Shown here: positions 1 through 8,939 of the stretch, piece after piece
Position numbering within the stretch: the first letter of the stretch is position 1
Layout of the letters: every line of letters starts with the position of its first letter
Origin: Pokkaliibacter plantistimulans
Lineage (GTDB): Bacteria > Pseudomonadota > Gammaproteobacteria > Pseudomonadales > Balneatricaceae
Direction of reading: 5' to 3'
Length of the DNA stretch: 64,000 nt
Assembly (NCBI RefSeq): GCF_046844695.1
Contig: NZ_CP177354.1
Span: forward strand, 4,092,001 to 4,156,000
Translations under genes and position numbers: made by a program
Notes under the pieces: generated by a model
Told to the model about the DNA's origin: nothing
What the model saw: the letters and a program-made list of their open reading frames with translations, nothing else
Database searches by the model: none

Positions 1-137
1 CGGTAAACCCTGGCGCCCGGTGCACTAATTGCCGTTATTGCAGGGGTTTCACCTTCTACGCCGGGGGCATAATGCACCCGGCAGCTCAGTCTGAGCGATG
101 TTTTGCCCATATGTATCGAGCTATTCATTAGTATCAA

Positions 138-875
138 ATGAGCCATGAGTACCGAACTATGAAGTACAAACCCGGACAGATTCGTGAGGACAACGTACAG
201 AAGATTCTGGCAGCGGGTGAAAAGGTGTTCGCCAGTCAGGGTTTCAAGGGCGCCAGTATGCAGCAGATTGCAGATCTGGCCGGTATTCCCAAGGCTAATC
301 TGCACTACTACTTCAAGACCAAGGACAGTCTCTACCTTGAGCTACTGAGCCGGATGCAGAGTCTGTGGAACAGTGCGCTGGATGACTTCACGCCCAGCGA
401 TGATCCGGCCGAGGTGCTGAGCCGCTGGATCGAGGTGAAGGTGGAGATGGGCTATCAGCATCCGCTGAGTTCAAAGATGTTTGCTATGGAAGTCATTCAA
501 GGGGCGCCACACCTGCGCCGACACATTCGCGAAGTGACCCGGCCCTGGTTTGAGCAGCGTGTCGCCACCATCCAGCAGTGGATTGATCACGGCCGTATTG
601 CTGCGGTTGACCCTGCCCACCTGATCTTTCTGATCTGGTCATCTACCCAGCATTATGCCGACTACGCCACCCAGATTCTGACCCTGACCGATCAGCGCCG
701 TTACCGGCGCAAAGATATTGAGCATATCAAAGGCTCGCTGATCCGCATGATTCTGGCTGGCTGCGGCCTGAACATACCGGAGCGCTGGCAGACCGTGCTG
801 AGCAGTCAGCCTGACTTTCTTGAGGTGTCACCGATGCAGATTGAATTGCAGGGTGGCAACCAGCGTCTGGCCTGA
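138..875 (+). CDS. TetR-family regulator, RutR-like
   Basis: A 245-residue DNA-binding repressor. The TetR helix-turn-helix lies at about residues 20-66 and includes IADLAGIPKANLHYYF, a strong TetR recognition-helix match. The rest is the helical ligand domain, and its wording (SKMFAMEVIQGAPHL, then RPWFEQRVATIQQWID) resembles the RutR/YcdC C-terminal family that senses pyrimidines or related small molecules. The ligand here is unknown. Met8 (position 159) is an alternative start; neither start has a clear ribosome binding site. It stands alone and converges on the GTPase gene downstream, so its target cannot be read from context. Confidence 0.9.
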   Translation: MSHEYRTMKYKPGQIREDNVQKILAAGEKVFASQGFKGASMQQIADLAGIPKANLHYYFKTKDSLYLELLSRMQSLWNSALDDFTPSDDPAEVLSRWIEVKVEMGYQHPLSSKMFAMEVIQGAPHLRRHIREVTRPWFEQRVATIQQWIDHGRIAAVDPAHLIFLIWSSTQHYADYATQILTLTDQRRYRRKDIEHIKGSLIRMILAGCGLNIPERWQTVLSSQPDFLEVSPMQIELQGGNQRLA

Positions 876-916
876 GAACGTGCTCCCGATCTGAGAGCAC
901 GAACACACTCTGACTG

Positions 917-2131
917 TTAATACTGCTCTTCCAGCTCCACCAGCCCATGCTGAAACGGATCATTCCAGTGCTGGAATGCTTCCCTGTTGCGCCATTCCTG
1001 CTCACTTACCAGACACCCGTCGAGACGCTGACAAAACTGCGCCTGCTGCAGACCCTGACCGATAAACACCAGCTCCTGACGACGGTCGCCGGTGTCGTCC
1101 TGCCAGTGTTGCAGGATGGCCTGTCGGGCATCATCGGCGTCTGGCCAGTGCTCCTGCGCCACCGAGGCCCACCATTTACCTGCATGTTCGTACTGCAACA
1201 AGCCACCGGCCTGCGACCAGTGCAGCGCCTCGTCTGGGCGAGAAGCCAGCCAGAAGTATCCCTTGGAACGCAGTAGCCGCCCCTGCCCGGCAGTCAGACC
1301 GTCTTCAATCAGGGTCAGCAGGCGTTCAGGATGGAAGGGACGACGCGCCCGATAGACAAAGCTGTCGATACCGTACTCGTCGGTTTCAGCATGAATTTCA
1401 CCGCGCAGTGTCTGCAGCCACCCCGGCGCCTGCACGGCCTTATCAAAGCTGAACCTGCCGGTATTCAGCAGTTGCTGCAAAGGCACCTGACCATTGCGGC
1501 TGAACAGAATCTCCGCATCCAGGTTAAGCGAGCGCAGCACGGCAGCCAGCTCCTGCGCTTCGGTCTCAGAAATCAGGTCGGCTTTGCTGATCACCAGCAC
1601 GTTGCAGAATTCGATCTGATCAATCAGCAGCTGCGATACACTGCGCAGATCTTCCTCACCCAGGCTTTCCCCCTTGTCCTGCAATGACAGTGCCTCTTCG
1701 TAGTCGCGCAGGAAATGCACGCCATCGACCACCGTCACCAGCGTATCCAGCCGCGCCACATCCGACAGCGACTGGCCCTGCTCATCACTGAAGGTAAAGG
1801 TTTCCGCCACCGGTAACGGCTCGGCAATACCGGTGGACTCAATCAGCAGGTAATCAAACTGACCGCTGGCCGCCAGCTGGCGGATCTCCACCAGCAGATC
1901 CTCACGTAATGTGCAGCAGATGCAACCATTGCTCATCTGCACCAGCCGCTCTTCGCCTCGCTTCAGCTCGACCTCACGCGCCACATCTGCCGCATCGATA
2001 TTCACTTCACTCATGTCATTGACGATGACAGCCACCCGGAGGCCAGCGCGGTTATTGAGGATGGCATTCAGCAGTGTGGTCTTTCCGGCACCCAGAAAAC
2101 CGGAGAGGACAGTAACAGGCAAGCGATTCAT
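917..2131 (-). CDS. COG0523-family GTPase (putative zinc metallochaperone)
   Basis: A 404-residue G3E P-loop GTPase of the CobW/YeiR/ZigA group. The N-terminus has the Walker A motif GFLGAGKTTLLN, and the family metal site CICC follows at about residues 71-74 (GCICCTLREDLL). ESTGIAEP is the switch segment and SKADL is the guanine-specificity motif. The last ~100 residues form the CobW C-terminal domain. COG0523 proteins load or insert metals, and several subgroups are induced by zinc starvation. The 10-bp-arm palindrome just upstream (2158-2180) resembles a Zur box, which makes a zinc-allocation role likely. The exact client protein is unknown. Confidence 0.92.
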   Translation of the reverse strand: MNRLPVTVLSGFLGAGKTTLLNAILNNRAGLRVAVIVNDMSEVNIDAADVAREVELKRGEERLVQMSNGCICCTLREDLLVEIRQLAASGQFDYLLIESTGIAEPLPVAETFTFSDEQGQSLSDVARLDTLVTVVDGVHFLRDYEEALSLQDKGESLGEEDLRSVSQLLIDQIEFCNVLVISKADLISETEAQELAAVLRSLNLDAEILFSRNGQVPLQQLLNTGRFSFDKAVQAPGWLQTLRGEIHAETDEYGIDSFVYRARRPFHPERLLTLIEDGLTAGQGRLLRSKGYFWLASRPDEALHWSQAGGLLQYEHAGKWWASVAQEHWPDADDARQAILQHWQDDTGDRRQELVFIGQGLQQAQFCQRLDGCLVSEQEWRNREAFQHWNDPFQHGLVELEEQY

Positions 2132-2157
2132 GAGAGGGTTCCATCAAAACGTTTTAA

Positions 2158-2180
2158 TTTATGTTATTACATAACATAAA
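2158..2180 (-). promoter_or_regulatory. Zur-box-like operator of the GTPase gene
   Basis: A perfect inverted repeat with 10-bp arms and a 3-bp centre. The core ATGTTATTACATAACAT sits at 2161-2177 and three further T/A pairs extend it on each side. It starts 27 bp upstream of the GTPase start codon. The known gammaproteobacterial Zur site has the same arms (ATGTTAT/ATAACAT), and COG0523 genes are standard Zur targets. The match is visible directly; regulation by Zur is inferred. Confidence 0.75.
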
Positions 2181-2334
2181 CACTTCACAAGCTGCCGCTT
2201 AATTAGCTTTCAATATCAGTACCAACTGCCAGCGGGCGCATTTACCCCAGTCAGTGTCGGCTGGAGACAAACTCTGTCATCACTCCCGCCCCTAGAATGA
2301 CGGCTGTTTCTTAATCTGAGCGAATGGAGCTGAC

Positions 2335-2679
2335 ATGTCTGATTTCATCACCGTGCTGCGCGAAACCTGCCCTACTCCCGTTGTGGATGCGACCAAGTGG
2401 AAGCGTATCGGCGGCGATCCGCACACCGTCAACCTCAACGCCTACCTGTCCAAGGATGGCAGCAAGATCATGGGCACCTGGATCTGCACCCCCGGTAAAT
2501 TTGAAGTGAACTACGAGAAATGGGAATACTGCCACTTCCTTGATGGCTACTGCATCATCACTCCCGAAGGTGAGCAGCCGGTTCATCTGAAAGCAGGCGA
2601 CGTGTTCGTGATCGAACCCGGCATGAAGGGCACCTGGGAAGTGGTCGAAACCGTACGCAAGTACTTTGTCTTTGCCTGA
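2335..2679 (+). CDS. Cupin-domain protein (DUF861/COG3450 type)
   Basis: A 114-residue single-domain cupin. The core WEYCHFLDGYCIITPEGEQP followed by LKAGDVFVIEPGMKGTWEV is the beta-barrel motif pair of the DUF861 (cupin_3) family, which includes the ureidoglycine aminohydrolase-like small proteins. Metal ligands are only partly conserved: one His and one Glu can be seen in the first motif. The substrate is unknown. Two nested hairpins follow the stop codon (2691-2746). It is monocistronic and lies on the opposite strand from the GTPase, sharing the upstream control region. Confidence 0.85.
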   Translation: MSDFITVLRETCPTPVVDATKWKRIGGDPHTVNLNAYLSKDGSKIMGTWICTPGKFEVNYEKWEYCHFLDGYCIITPEGEQPVHLKAGDVFVIEPGMKGTWEVVETVRKYFVFA

Positions 2680-2690
2680 TCCTTTGCCCC

Positions 2691-2746
2691 ACTGACTCCC
2701 AGAGTCAGTCGCCATGCCGGGTAGCTTGAAACCGCGCCCGGCATGG
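2691..2746 (+). terminator. Tandem hairpins after the cupin gene
   Basis: The first hairpin has 8-bp arms (ACTGACTC/GAGTCAGT, 2691-2709). The second has 10-bp arms (CCATGCCGGG/CCCGGCATGG, 2712-2746). There is no long T run, so this is a likely but not classic intrinsic terminator. Confidence 0.5.
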
Positions 2747-2892
2747 TTGCTCCCACCGTTTATTGCGCGATGTGTGTGCCCAGGCGAGCGGCTCGCACAA
2801 CAGTGATATTCTCTCAGCCAGCCCTTCTGCGCTTGATTTAGCCGTGGTCAGTCCGGACAATGCCCAACGACTGTTGACGCTAAATCTGTTTC

Positions 2893-3477
2893 ATGAACGA
2901 CAAACGCCTTCATATCCTGCGTGTTACCGAGAAGCTTCTGAAAGAACATGGCCTGCATGGGCTCAGCATGAGCAAAATCGTGCAGGCCGCCGGGGTGTCC
3001 ACTGGCACCATCTACAGATACTTCAAGGATAAGCACGACCTGATCACCGCTATTCACTTTGAGTCAGCGAGTCAGCTGGCGCTGGCCATCTGTCAGGATC
3101 TGGATGGCCCGGCAGATGACCGTCAGAAGCTGTTCACCATGATCGACAACCTGATCGACTATAACGAACGCTATCCTGAGCGTTATCTGACCAAAGCAGC
3201 CCTCGATCTGGTGTCGCAACAGCGCACCCACTGCGATATGGAACGTATTCGCGCCCTGTTCGCGCCGCTGACCCGCTATATTGAAGGCGGACGTGAAAAA
3301 GGTCTGTTCAAACCCTTGCCCACCGACATTCTGGTCAGCCTGTGCCTTGGCCCCATTGAATGGAACTACCACCTGCGCAAGGAAAGCTTCTGCACCCTCA
3401 GTAATGAGGAATTATTGTTGATCAAACAGGCCTGCTGGGAAGCTATGCTGGCACCTGAAGCCAACCCCGGCAGCTGA
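2893..3477 (+). CDS. TetR/AcrR-family regulator
   Basis: A 194-residue repressor. The helix-turn-helix at about residues 8-50 contains MSKIVQAAGVSTGTIYRYFKDKHDL, a textbook TetR motif. The C-terminal ligand domain is divergent. It lies just upstream of, and co-directional with, a TolC-type outer membrane gene. That arrangement is common for regulators of tripartite efflux, so control of the TolC homologue is plausible but inferred. The start has no visible Shine-Dalgarno sequence. Confidence 0.9.
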   Translation: MNDKRLHILRVTEKLLKEHGLHGLSMSKIVQAAGVSTGTIYRYFKDKHDLITAIHFESASQLALAICQDLDGPADDRQKLFTMIDNLIDYNERYPERYLTKAALDLVSQQRTHCDMERIRALFAPLTRYIEGGREKGLFKPLPTDILVSLCLGPIEWNYHLRKESFCTLSNEELLLIKQACWEAMLAPEANPGS

Positions 3478-3612
3478 TTCCGAATACCGGATCCGCCCCT
3501 GGTGTCACCCGCTCCGTAGATGGCGACCCTGTCTGCCCTCAACTATATTTACCGGCTGTCACCCCGTAACTGGCGGGGCATAGCGAACTGCCGCCAAGAA
3601 AGGAATAAGCGC

Positions 3613-4968
3613 ATGCATAAACCACTCGCCATCAGCTTGCTGTGTGCCGGACTGTCTTTACATACCCTGTCAGCTCAGGCCGAATCGCTGATTGAAGTCT
3701 ATGAGATGGCGCTGAAACAAGATCCGCAGCTGCGCTCCGCCGAGGCCGAGCGTCAGGCTTCGGCCGAAATCATTCCACAGCGCAAGGCGGACCTGCTGCC
3801 GAATATCAACGGCACCGCGGGTATAGGTAATGCTGATTACGACCGTGCCGGTGACTTCGACTTCAAAAACTATGAGCTGTCGCTGACCCAGCCGCTGTTC
3901 AACCGCTCCAGCTGGTATGCCTTGAAACAGGGCAAGATTGAAGATCAGGCCGCGGCGATCAAACTGGAAATTGCCCGTCAGGATCTGATCAGCCGGGTCA
4001 TCACTGCCTATATCGAAGTGCTGCGCAGCAAAAGCCAGCTGAGCGCCACCGAAGCCGAAGAAGCCGCCATCAAACGCCGTCTGGAACAGGCGCAGGCGCA
4101 GTATGACGTGGGTCTGGTGGCCGTCACTGACGTCGAAGAGGCCAAAGCCTCCTACCAGCGTGCACAGGTTGCCCGTATTCAGGCAGCCAACGCCGTCGAC
4201 ACCAGTCTGGAAGCTCTGGAACGCCTGACTAATACCGTGGTCACCCAGGTCAATGATCTGAAAAAAAGTTACCCCATCACCGATGCGGATTACCTGTCGC
4301 TGGATGATGGCGTGGACAAAAGCATCAGGAACAACCTCAACATCGCCTATGCCGACACTAACTATCGTGCTGCCAAAATGGGTGTCACCATCAGCGAATC
4401 AGGCCATTACCCCACGGTGGGTCTAAACCTGTCTCACGGTTACACCAAGAACGAATCCACCGTTGACGGTGATTACAACAAGATCAGCCTGTCGGTCAGC
4501 GTGCCACTGTACTCCGGTGGTGCGGTCAGCTCGAAAGTGCGTCAGGCGTACGCCACTGCTAATCAGTACGAGGCCGACTACGACGATGCACTGCGCGAAA
4601 TCCGCCAGCAGACCCGTACCCTGCTGCGTAACCTGCAGACCAATGTCGCCACCGTTACCGCTCAGGACCTGACCATCAAGGCCAGCGATACCGCATTGAA
4701 AGCCACCGAGGCCGGATACGAGGTCGGCACCCGCAACGTAGTGGATGTGCTGGATGCCGAACAAAACCTGTATCAGTCCATCCGTGATTACGCCAATGCC
4801 CGCTACGACTACGTGGCCAATCAGGTCAAGCTGAAACAGTTGCAGGGTGCCCTGTCGGTCTCTGACATTCGCGAGCTGGACGGCTGGCTGACACCACTCA
4901 GCGAACAGGATGTCGAGAAGAAGAGTACCGGGAAGAACGGCGCAGACAAGAAGAGCAAGAAGCAATAA
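3613..4968 (+). CDS. tolC: TolC-family outer membrane efflux channel
   Basis: About 451 residues from the chosen ATG. That start is preceded by AAGAAAGGAAT and gives a proper signal peptide ending SAQA-ES; the reading frame stays open further upstream (to 3520) but that extension lacks a signal. The mature part begins SLIEVYEMALKQDPQLRSAEAER, the TolC N-terminal helix signature. Two OEP repeats follow, with alpha-helical barrel segments (for example RRLEQAQAQYDVGLVAVTDV and ATEAGYEVGTRNVVDVLDAE, the paired internal repeats). It is the outer membrane exit duct for tripartite efflux or type I secretion. The tail is Lys-rich (KKSTGKNGADKKSKKQ). No pump genes are adjacent, as is usual for tolC. 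Confidence 0.95.
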   Translation: MHKPLAISLLCAGLSLHTLSAQAESLIEVYEMALKQDPQLRSAEAERQASAEIIPQRKADLLPNINGTAGIGNADYDRAGDFDFKNYELSLTQPLFNRSSWYALKQGKIEDQAAAIKLEIARQDLISRVITAYIEVLRSKSQLSATEAEEAAIKRRLEQAQAQYDVGLVAVTDVEEAKASYQRAQVARIQAANAVDTSLEALERLTNTVVTQVNDLKKSYPITDADYLSLDDGVDKSIRNNLNIAYADTNYRAAKMGVTISESGHYPTVGLNLSHGYTKNESTVDGDYNKISLSVSVPLYSGGAVSSKVRQAYATANQYEADYDDALREIRQQTRTLLRNLQTNVATVTAQDLTIKASDTALKATEAGYEVGTRNVVDVLDAEQNLYQSIRDYANARYDYVANQVKLKQLQGALSVSDIRELDGWLTPLSEQDVEKKSTGKNGADKKSKKQ

Positions 4969-5052
4969 CCAGGCGTTGATATAACGGCACAACGGACTAA
5001 GACCCTGCGCTTGCAATCACCCTGAGCGGCCCCTACATGACTGATTGCAATG

Positions 5053-5081
5053 TTGTGATCCAACTGGACTGAATTTATGTA
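5053..5081 (+). promoter_or_regulatory. Candidate sigma-70 promoter for the leader
   Basis: A -35-like TTGTGA (5053-5058) is separated by 17 bp from a -10-like TATGTA (5076-5081). It lies 21 bp before a short ORF with a good ribosome binding site. Spacing is ideal but the hexamers are imperfect. Confidence 0.35.
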
Positions 5082-5101
5082 TTAACCACGGGAGAAAACC
5101 G

Positions 5102-5137
5102 ATGACTCTCTCTGAGAAGCGTGGGTATATCCTCTGA
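5102..5137 (+). CDS. Putative 11-residue leader peptide (MTLSEKRGYIL)
   Basis: An ATG at 5102 preceded by GGGAGA with 7-bp spacing opens an 11-codon ORF that stops at 5135-5137. Five bases later an intrinsic-terminator hairpin begins. This order (promoter, tiny ORF, terminator, then a regulator gene) is the layout of a transcription attenuator. The peptide has no run of a single amino acid, so the sensed signal is not obvious. It could also be chance; I see no homologue to support it. Confidence 0.35.
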   Translation: MTLSEKRGYIL

Positions 5138-5142
5138 TACCT

Positions 5143-5174
5143 GATCCGGCTGCTCTGGCCGGGTCTCTGTTTTT
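5143..5174 (+). terminator. Intrinsic terminator between tolC and the sigma-54 regulator
   Basis: An 8-bp stem with one G-T wobble (GATCCGGC/GCCGGGTC), a 7-nt loop and a trailing TCTGTTTTT. It could end tolC transcription or act as the attenuator hairpin of the short leader ORF. Confidence 0.7.
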
Positions 5175-5274
5175 ATGATCGGTTTTTATGATCGTTTTGG
5201 CAGTCGCAAGTTGCTGTCGGTCAAGCTACTGGCCTCAGTCGAGCTTTACCTATGCATGGTTCAGGAGATAGTGC

Positions 5275-6615
5275 ATGAACAAGCCCGTGGTGTGGCTGGT
5301 AATACCAGATACGCAGATTGAATCTGCGGTTCGCGACATCCCCGCATTAAGCGCATTCCAGGTAGAGTCCGTCCGCTTCGACAGCAATGACTGGTTACCG
5401 CGTCTGCATGCCAGGCCGCCCGAAGCCATGCTGGTGCAGGCTGATCGGGTTCAGGATCAGCACCTTGTCACCCTGATGGAAAACCGCCCAAGCTGCGAAA
5501 TCATGCTGCTCAGCGAGGGATCACCCAATCCACTGATTGATCAGGCCATGCGCCAGGGTGCCAGCTTTCACTTCCGCCTGCCGCTGGAAGACAAGCTGCT
5601 GCAGGACATTTTCAGCGATATTCACAACGAGTGGCGCTCTGAAGACGTGGCCGCCGAAGCCACCCGCAGCGATCTCGACCAGTTCGGCCTGCTGCTGGGT
5701 TCCTCCCCCTGCATGCGCAAGGTTTACCGCATGATCCGCAAGGTCGCCGATACCGACGCCAGCGTGATGATTGTCGGCGAAAGCGGCTGTGGTAAGGAGC
5801 TGGTAGCCAATACCCTGCACCTGATGAGCCGCCGTATTGATCAGCCCTTTATTGCCATCAACAGCTCTGCCTTCAGCTCAGAGCTGATCGAAAGCGAACT
5901 GTTTGGCCATGAAAAAGGCGCCTTCACCGGCGCGGTCAAATCCTACAAAGGCATTTTTGAACAGGCACACCTGGGCACCCTGTTTCTTGATGAAGTCACG
6001 GAAATGCCGATCGAGTTGCAGGCCAAACTGCTGCGGGTGCTGGAAACCGGCCAGTTCAGCCGGCTCGGCAGCGAAGATGTGCTGACCACCGACGTTCGCG
6101 TGGTCGCCGCCACCAACCGCTCACCGGAGCAGGCCATTGCCGACGGCCGCCTGCGCGAGGATCTCTACTTCCGTCTGGCGCAGTTCCCCATCGAACTGCC
6201 GCCTCTGCGTGAACGTGGTGAAGATATTCTGGGACTGGCCAGGCATTTCCTGGCCTATCGGAACGCTGCCGACAAAACCCAGAAGTTTTTCTCTGCCGGT
6301 GCCATGGAGGCCATTGAAAAGCACCTCTGGCCGGGTAACGTGCGTGAGCTGAAACATCTGGTGGAGCGAGCCCATATTCTGGCGCTGGATGAAATTACTC
6401 AGGAACACCTTGGCCTCGATGGCGACTTCGCCCCGGTCCTGACTCCGCAGGAAGATGCACTGATTATCCCTGCCAATGCCCCGCTGGAGGAGATGGAGCG
6501 TCAGGCCATTCTGCAAACACTGGAGCGCTGTGAAGGCAACAAGACGCGAGCTGCAGAACAGCTGGGGATCAGCATCAAGACGCTGTACAACAAGCTGGAA
6601 AAATACCGTTCCTGA
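5275..6615 (+). CDS. Sigma-54-dependent activator with degenerate receiver
   Basis: 446 residues. Residues 1-120 look like a response-regulator fold, but the acidic pocket is not intact: the segment that should carry the phosphoacceptor Asp reads EAMLVQADRV, with Gln at that place. The central AAA+ domain (about 145-370) has Walker A GESGCGKE, the GAFTGA sigma-54 contact loop, Walker B TLFLDEV and the arginine-finger region RLREDLYFRL. The C-terminus is a Fis-type HTH (NKTRAAEQLGISIKTLYNKL). It activates RpoN promoters; the signal is probably not phosphorylation. AGGAG lies 7 bp before the ATG. No partner kinase is adjacent. Confidence 0.93.
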   Translation: MNKPVVWLVIPDTQIESAVRDIPALSAFQVESVRFDSNDWLPRLHARPPEAMLVQADRVQDQHLVTLMENRPSCEIMLLSEGSPNPLIDQAMRQGASFHFRLPLEDKLLQDIFSDIHNEWRSEDVAAEATRSDLDQFGLLLGSSPCMRKVYRMIRKVADTDASVMIVGESGCGKELVANTLHLMSRRIDQPFIAINSSAFSSELIESELFGHEKGAFTGAVKSYKGIFEQAHLGTLFLDEVTEMPIELQAKLLRVLETGQFSRLGSEDVLTTDVRVVAATNRSPEQAIADGRLREDLYFRLAQFPIELPPLRERGEDILGLARHFLAYRNAADKTQKFFSAGAMEAIEKHLWPGNVRELKHLVERAHILALDEITQEHLGLDGDFAPVLTPQEDALIIPANAPLEEMERQAILQTLERCEGNKTRAAEQLGISIKTLYNKLEKYRS

Positions 6616-6670
6616 GTGCTGGCGGCCGCGGTTAAGCCGCCGCCCTTTCACTAAGGCAACACGTTACTCA

Positions 6671-7351
6671 TCAGTGCCGTAGCCGCCCGATCAGCGCCGC
6701 AGCCGTCGCTTCGGAAGAAGCAGGATTCTGCCCGGTGATCAGCAGATCATCCCGCTCAATGTGTACCCCCCAGTCATCGCCCCTGGTATAAAGCCCACCT
6801 TTAGCCTTGAGTTCATCCTCCACCAGAAAGGGCACGACCTCGGTCAGATTGACCGCTGCCTCTTCACTGTTGCTGAACCCGGTTACCCGCTTCCCTTTCA
6901 CCAGCGGCTGGCCATCTTCCGCTTTGGCATGGCGCAACACACCGGGTGCGTGACAGACGGCCCCAACCGGCTTGCCGGACTGATAGAAACTCTCGATCAG
7001 GCCGATGGAGACACTGCTCTCCGCCAGATCCCACAGAGGGCCATGACCGCCGGGATAGAACAGGGCATCGTAATCTCCCGGGTGAACACTCGACAGCGGC
7101 AGAGTTGCGGCCAGCGCCTGCTGCGCCTCCTTATCCTGACGGAAGCGGCGTGTCGCGTCGGTATCAAGGCTGGTATCGTCGCTTTTGGGATCCATCGGCG
7201 GCTGGCCACCCAGCGGAGAGGCCAGGGTAACGTCGGCGCCCGCATCAAGAAATACGTAATAAGGTGCCGCCAGCTCTTCCAGCCAGAAGCCGGTTTTATG
7301 GCCGGTATCACCGAGTTTGTCGTGAGATGTCAGAACGACCAGTATTTTCAC
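6671..7351 (-). CDS. DJ-1/PfpI-family protein, HchA-like
   Basis: 226 residues from a GTG start preceded by AGGGAG with 9-bp spacing; an ATG 30 bp upstream (7381) is the alternative. This is a class I glutamine-amidotransferase-like fold: the nucleophile elbow is GAVCHAPG and the oxyanion-side motif is FYPGGHGPLWDL. Length and motifs match the Hsp31/YDR533C subgroup (glyoxalase III or protein deglycase activities have been reported for that family). It probably detoxifies reactive aldehydes; the activity is not proven by sequence. It sits in a run of stress and detoxification genes on the minus strand. Confidence 0.88.
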   Translation of the reverse strand: MKILVVLTSHDKLGDTGHKTGFWLEELAAPYYVFLDAGADVTLASPLGGQPPMDPKSDDTSLDTDATRRFRQDKEAQQALAATLPLSSVHPGDYDALFYPGGHGPLWDLAESSVSIGLIESFYQSGKPVGAVCHAPGVLRHAKAEDGQPLVKGKRVTGFSNSEEAAVNLTEVVPFLVEDELKAKGGLYTRGDDWGVHIERDDLLITGQNPASSEATAAALIGRLRH

Positions 7352-7486
7352 AGTGCAATTCTCCCTGTGTGCGTGTGTCATAGGATGTTCAGGATCAGGG
7401 TCTGCTCACCCTCTGCCATGCCAGCAACCGGCAGGCTTTGCTCTGTGCCGACAGGCTGGCGGCAGGCAGATCAGCGCTGATATGGT

Positions 7487-8512
7487 TTATTCCGGTGCCA
7501 CTTCCACCACCAGCTTGCCGAAATTACGCCCTTCCAGCAGACCGATAAAGACATCGGGGGCGTTTTCCAGACCCGCAACCCGGTGTTCGCGATACTTCAA
7601 CTTGCCTGCTGCCAGCCACTCTCCCATCTGTGTGGCAAACTCCGGATAGCGATGGCCATAGTCATCAAAAATGATGAAGCCCTGCATACGGATACGCTTG
7701 GTCAGCAATGTCCGCAGCAGCAGCGGTGAGCGATCAGGCCCTTCTGGCAGGGCGGTCGCATTGTACTGGGCGATCAGGCCACACAGCGGTACCCGTGCAC
7801 GGCTGTTCAGTAACGGCAGCACCGCATCAAAGACCTTGCCGCCAACATTTTCAAAATACACATCAATACCCGCAGGGCAGGCTTCAGCCAGCTGCTGAGG
7901 CAAGTCGTCGGCATGGTGATTGATGCAGGCATCGAACCCCAGTTCATCCCGCGCGTAGCGGCATTTTTCTTCACTGCCGGCAATACCGACCACACGACAG
8001 CCCTGCAGCCTGGCGATCTGGCCTACCATAGCGCCCACTGCACCGGTCGCGGCGGCTACCACCACGGTTTCTCCGGCTTTGGGCTGACCGATATCGAGCA
8101 GCCCCATGTAGGCGGTGAAGCCCGGCATACCCAGAATCCCCAGCGCATAGGAGACCGGCGCCAGAGCGGGGTTCAGTTTGGTCAGGCCCTGACCGTCTGA
8201 CAGCGCATAGTCCTGCCAGCCGGTGTACCCCAGTACCCAGTCACCGGCTGCAAAGCCCGGATGCTGAGATTCCACCACTTTGGACACCGCACCACCCACC
8301 ATCACCTCACCCAGTTGTACCGGCGCGGCGTATGATTTGGCATCACTCATGCGACCACGCATATAGGGATCAAGAGACAGATAATGTGTACGCAGCAGCA
8401 CCTGACCCGCTGCGGGAGCGGCTACTGGCTGCTGATCCAGCTGGAAGTTTTCAGCTACCGGCGCGCCCTGAGGTCGGGAGGCCAGCAAAATACGACGATT
8501 GATACGAGTCAT
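7487..8512 (-). CDS. curA: NADP-dependent zinc-free oxidoreductase (CurA-type)
   Basis: 341 residues of the medium-chain reductase superfamily, leukotriene B4 dehydrogenase/prostaglandin reductase branch. N-terminal landmarks are LSLDPYMRGRMSD and GEVMVGGAVSKV. The nucleotide-binding loop is AATGAVGAMVGQIARLQG, followed by GSEEKCRYARDELGFDACINH. No structural or catalytic zinc ligands are present, as expected. Family members reduce alpha,beta-unsaturated ketones with NADPH, including curcumin in E. coli CurA. The gene is monocistronic with a 427-bp upstream gap. Confidence 0.9.
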   Translation of the reverse strand: MTRINRRILLASRPQGAPVAENFQLDQQPVAAPAAGQVLLRTHYLSLDPYMRGRMSDAKSYAAPVQLGEVMVGGAVSKVVESQHPGFAAGDWVLGYTGWQDYALSDGQGLTKLNPALAPVSYALGILGMPGFTAYMGLLDIGQPKAGETVVVAAATGAVGAMVGQIARLQGCRVVGIAGSEEKCRYARDELGFDACINHHADDLPQQLAEACPAGIDVYFENVGGKVFDAVLPLLNSRARVPLCGLIAQYNATALPEGPDRSPLLLRTLLTKRIRMQGFIIFDDYGHRYPEFATQMGEWLAAGKLKYREHRVAGLENAPDVFIGLLEGRNFGKLVVEVAPE

Positions 8513-8939
8513 AGGGTTTCCTGAAGAAGATCAGATTCTGGTCGTAGCGCCGTGACGGCTACTGCCAACCACGCTGGAATGGGCTCACGTCCGCAAACAT
8601 GCAGCGCCATTCACTCGACATGTGACGCTATATGAACTCTTTTTTAAAACCGGTTCACAATTCTGGCTCATCAGAGCTTTGTGGTCACAATCGGTGAGTA
8701 ATCAAGGGAAGAGACAGGTAAATCAGGATGACTGAGTACGCGCGTGTCAGCGCCATTCAGGACGAAAGGAGCGGATTAACGGGCTGGTTAAGGTCAACCA
8801 GTCCATGGGACTGATACGCACCCGAAGGTCTGTTAAACACCGTGTGGCCAGCACGCCCCCATCGCGGAGACATTCTACCAACGCAGACGCCTCCTGCTCG
8901 TAACCATTGGGAGCTGCCATGGCGGCAGCTCCGGCAGGA
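8513..8939. other. 427-bp intergenic region
   Basis: No convincing ORF. It holds the upstream region of the curA-like gene, an AT-rich patch around 8630-8660, a short hairpin (CTGGTT/AACCAG, 8784-8801) and a 9-bp hairpin (GGAGCTGCC/GGCAGCTCC, 8910-8932) just past the dienelactone hydrolase stop that may end its transcript. Confidence 0.5.
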
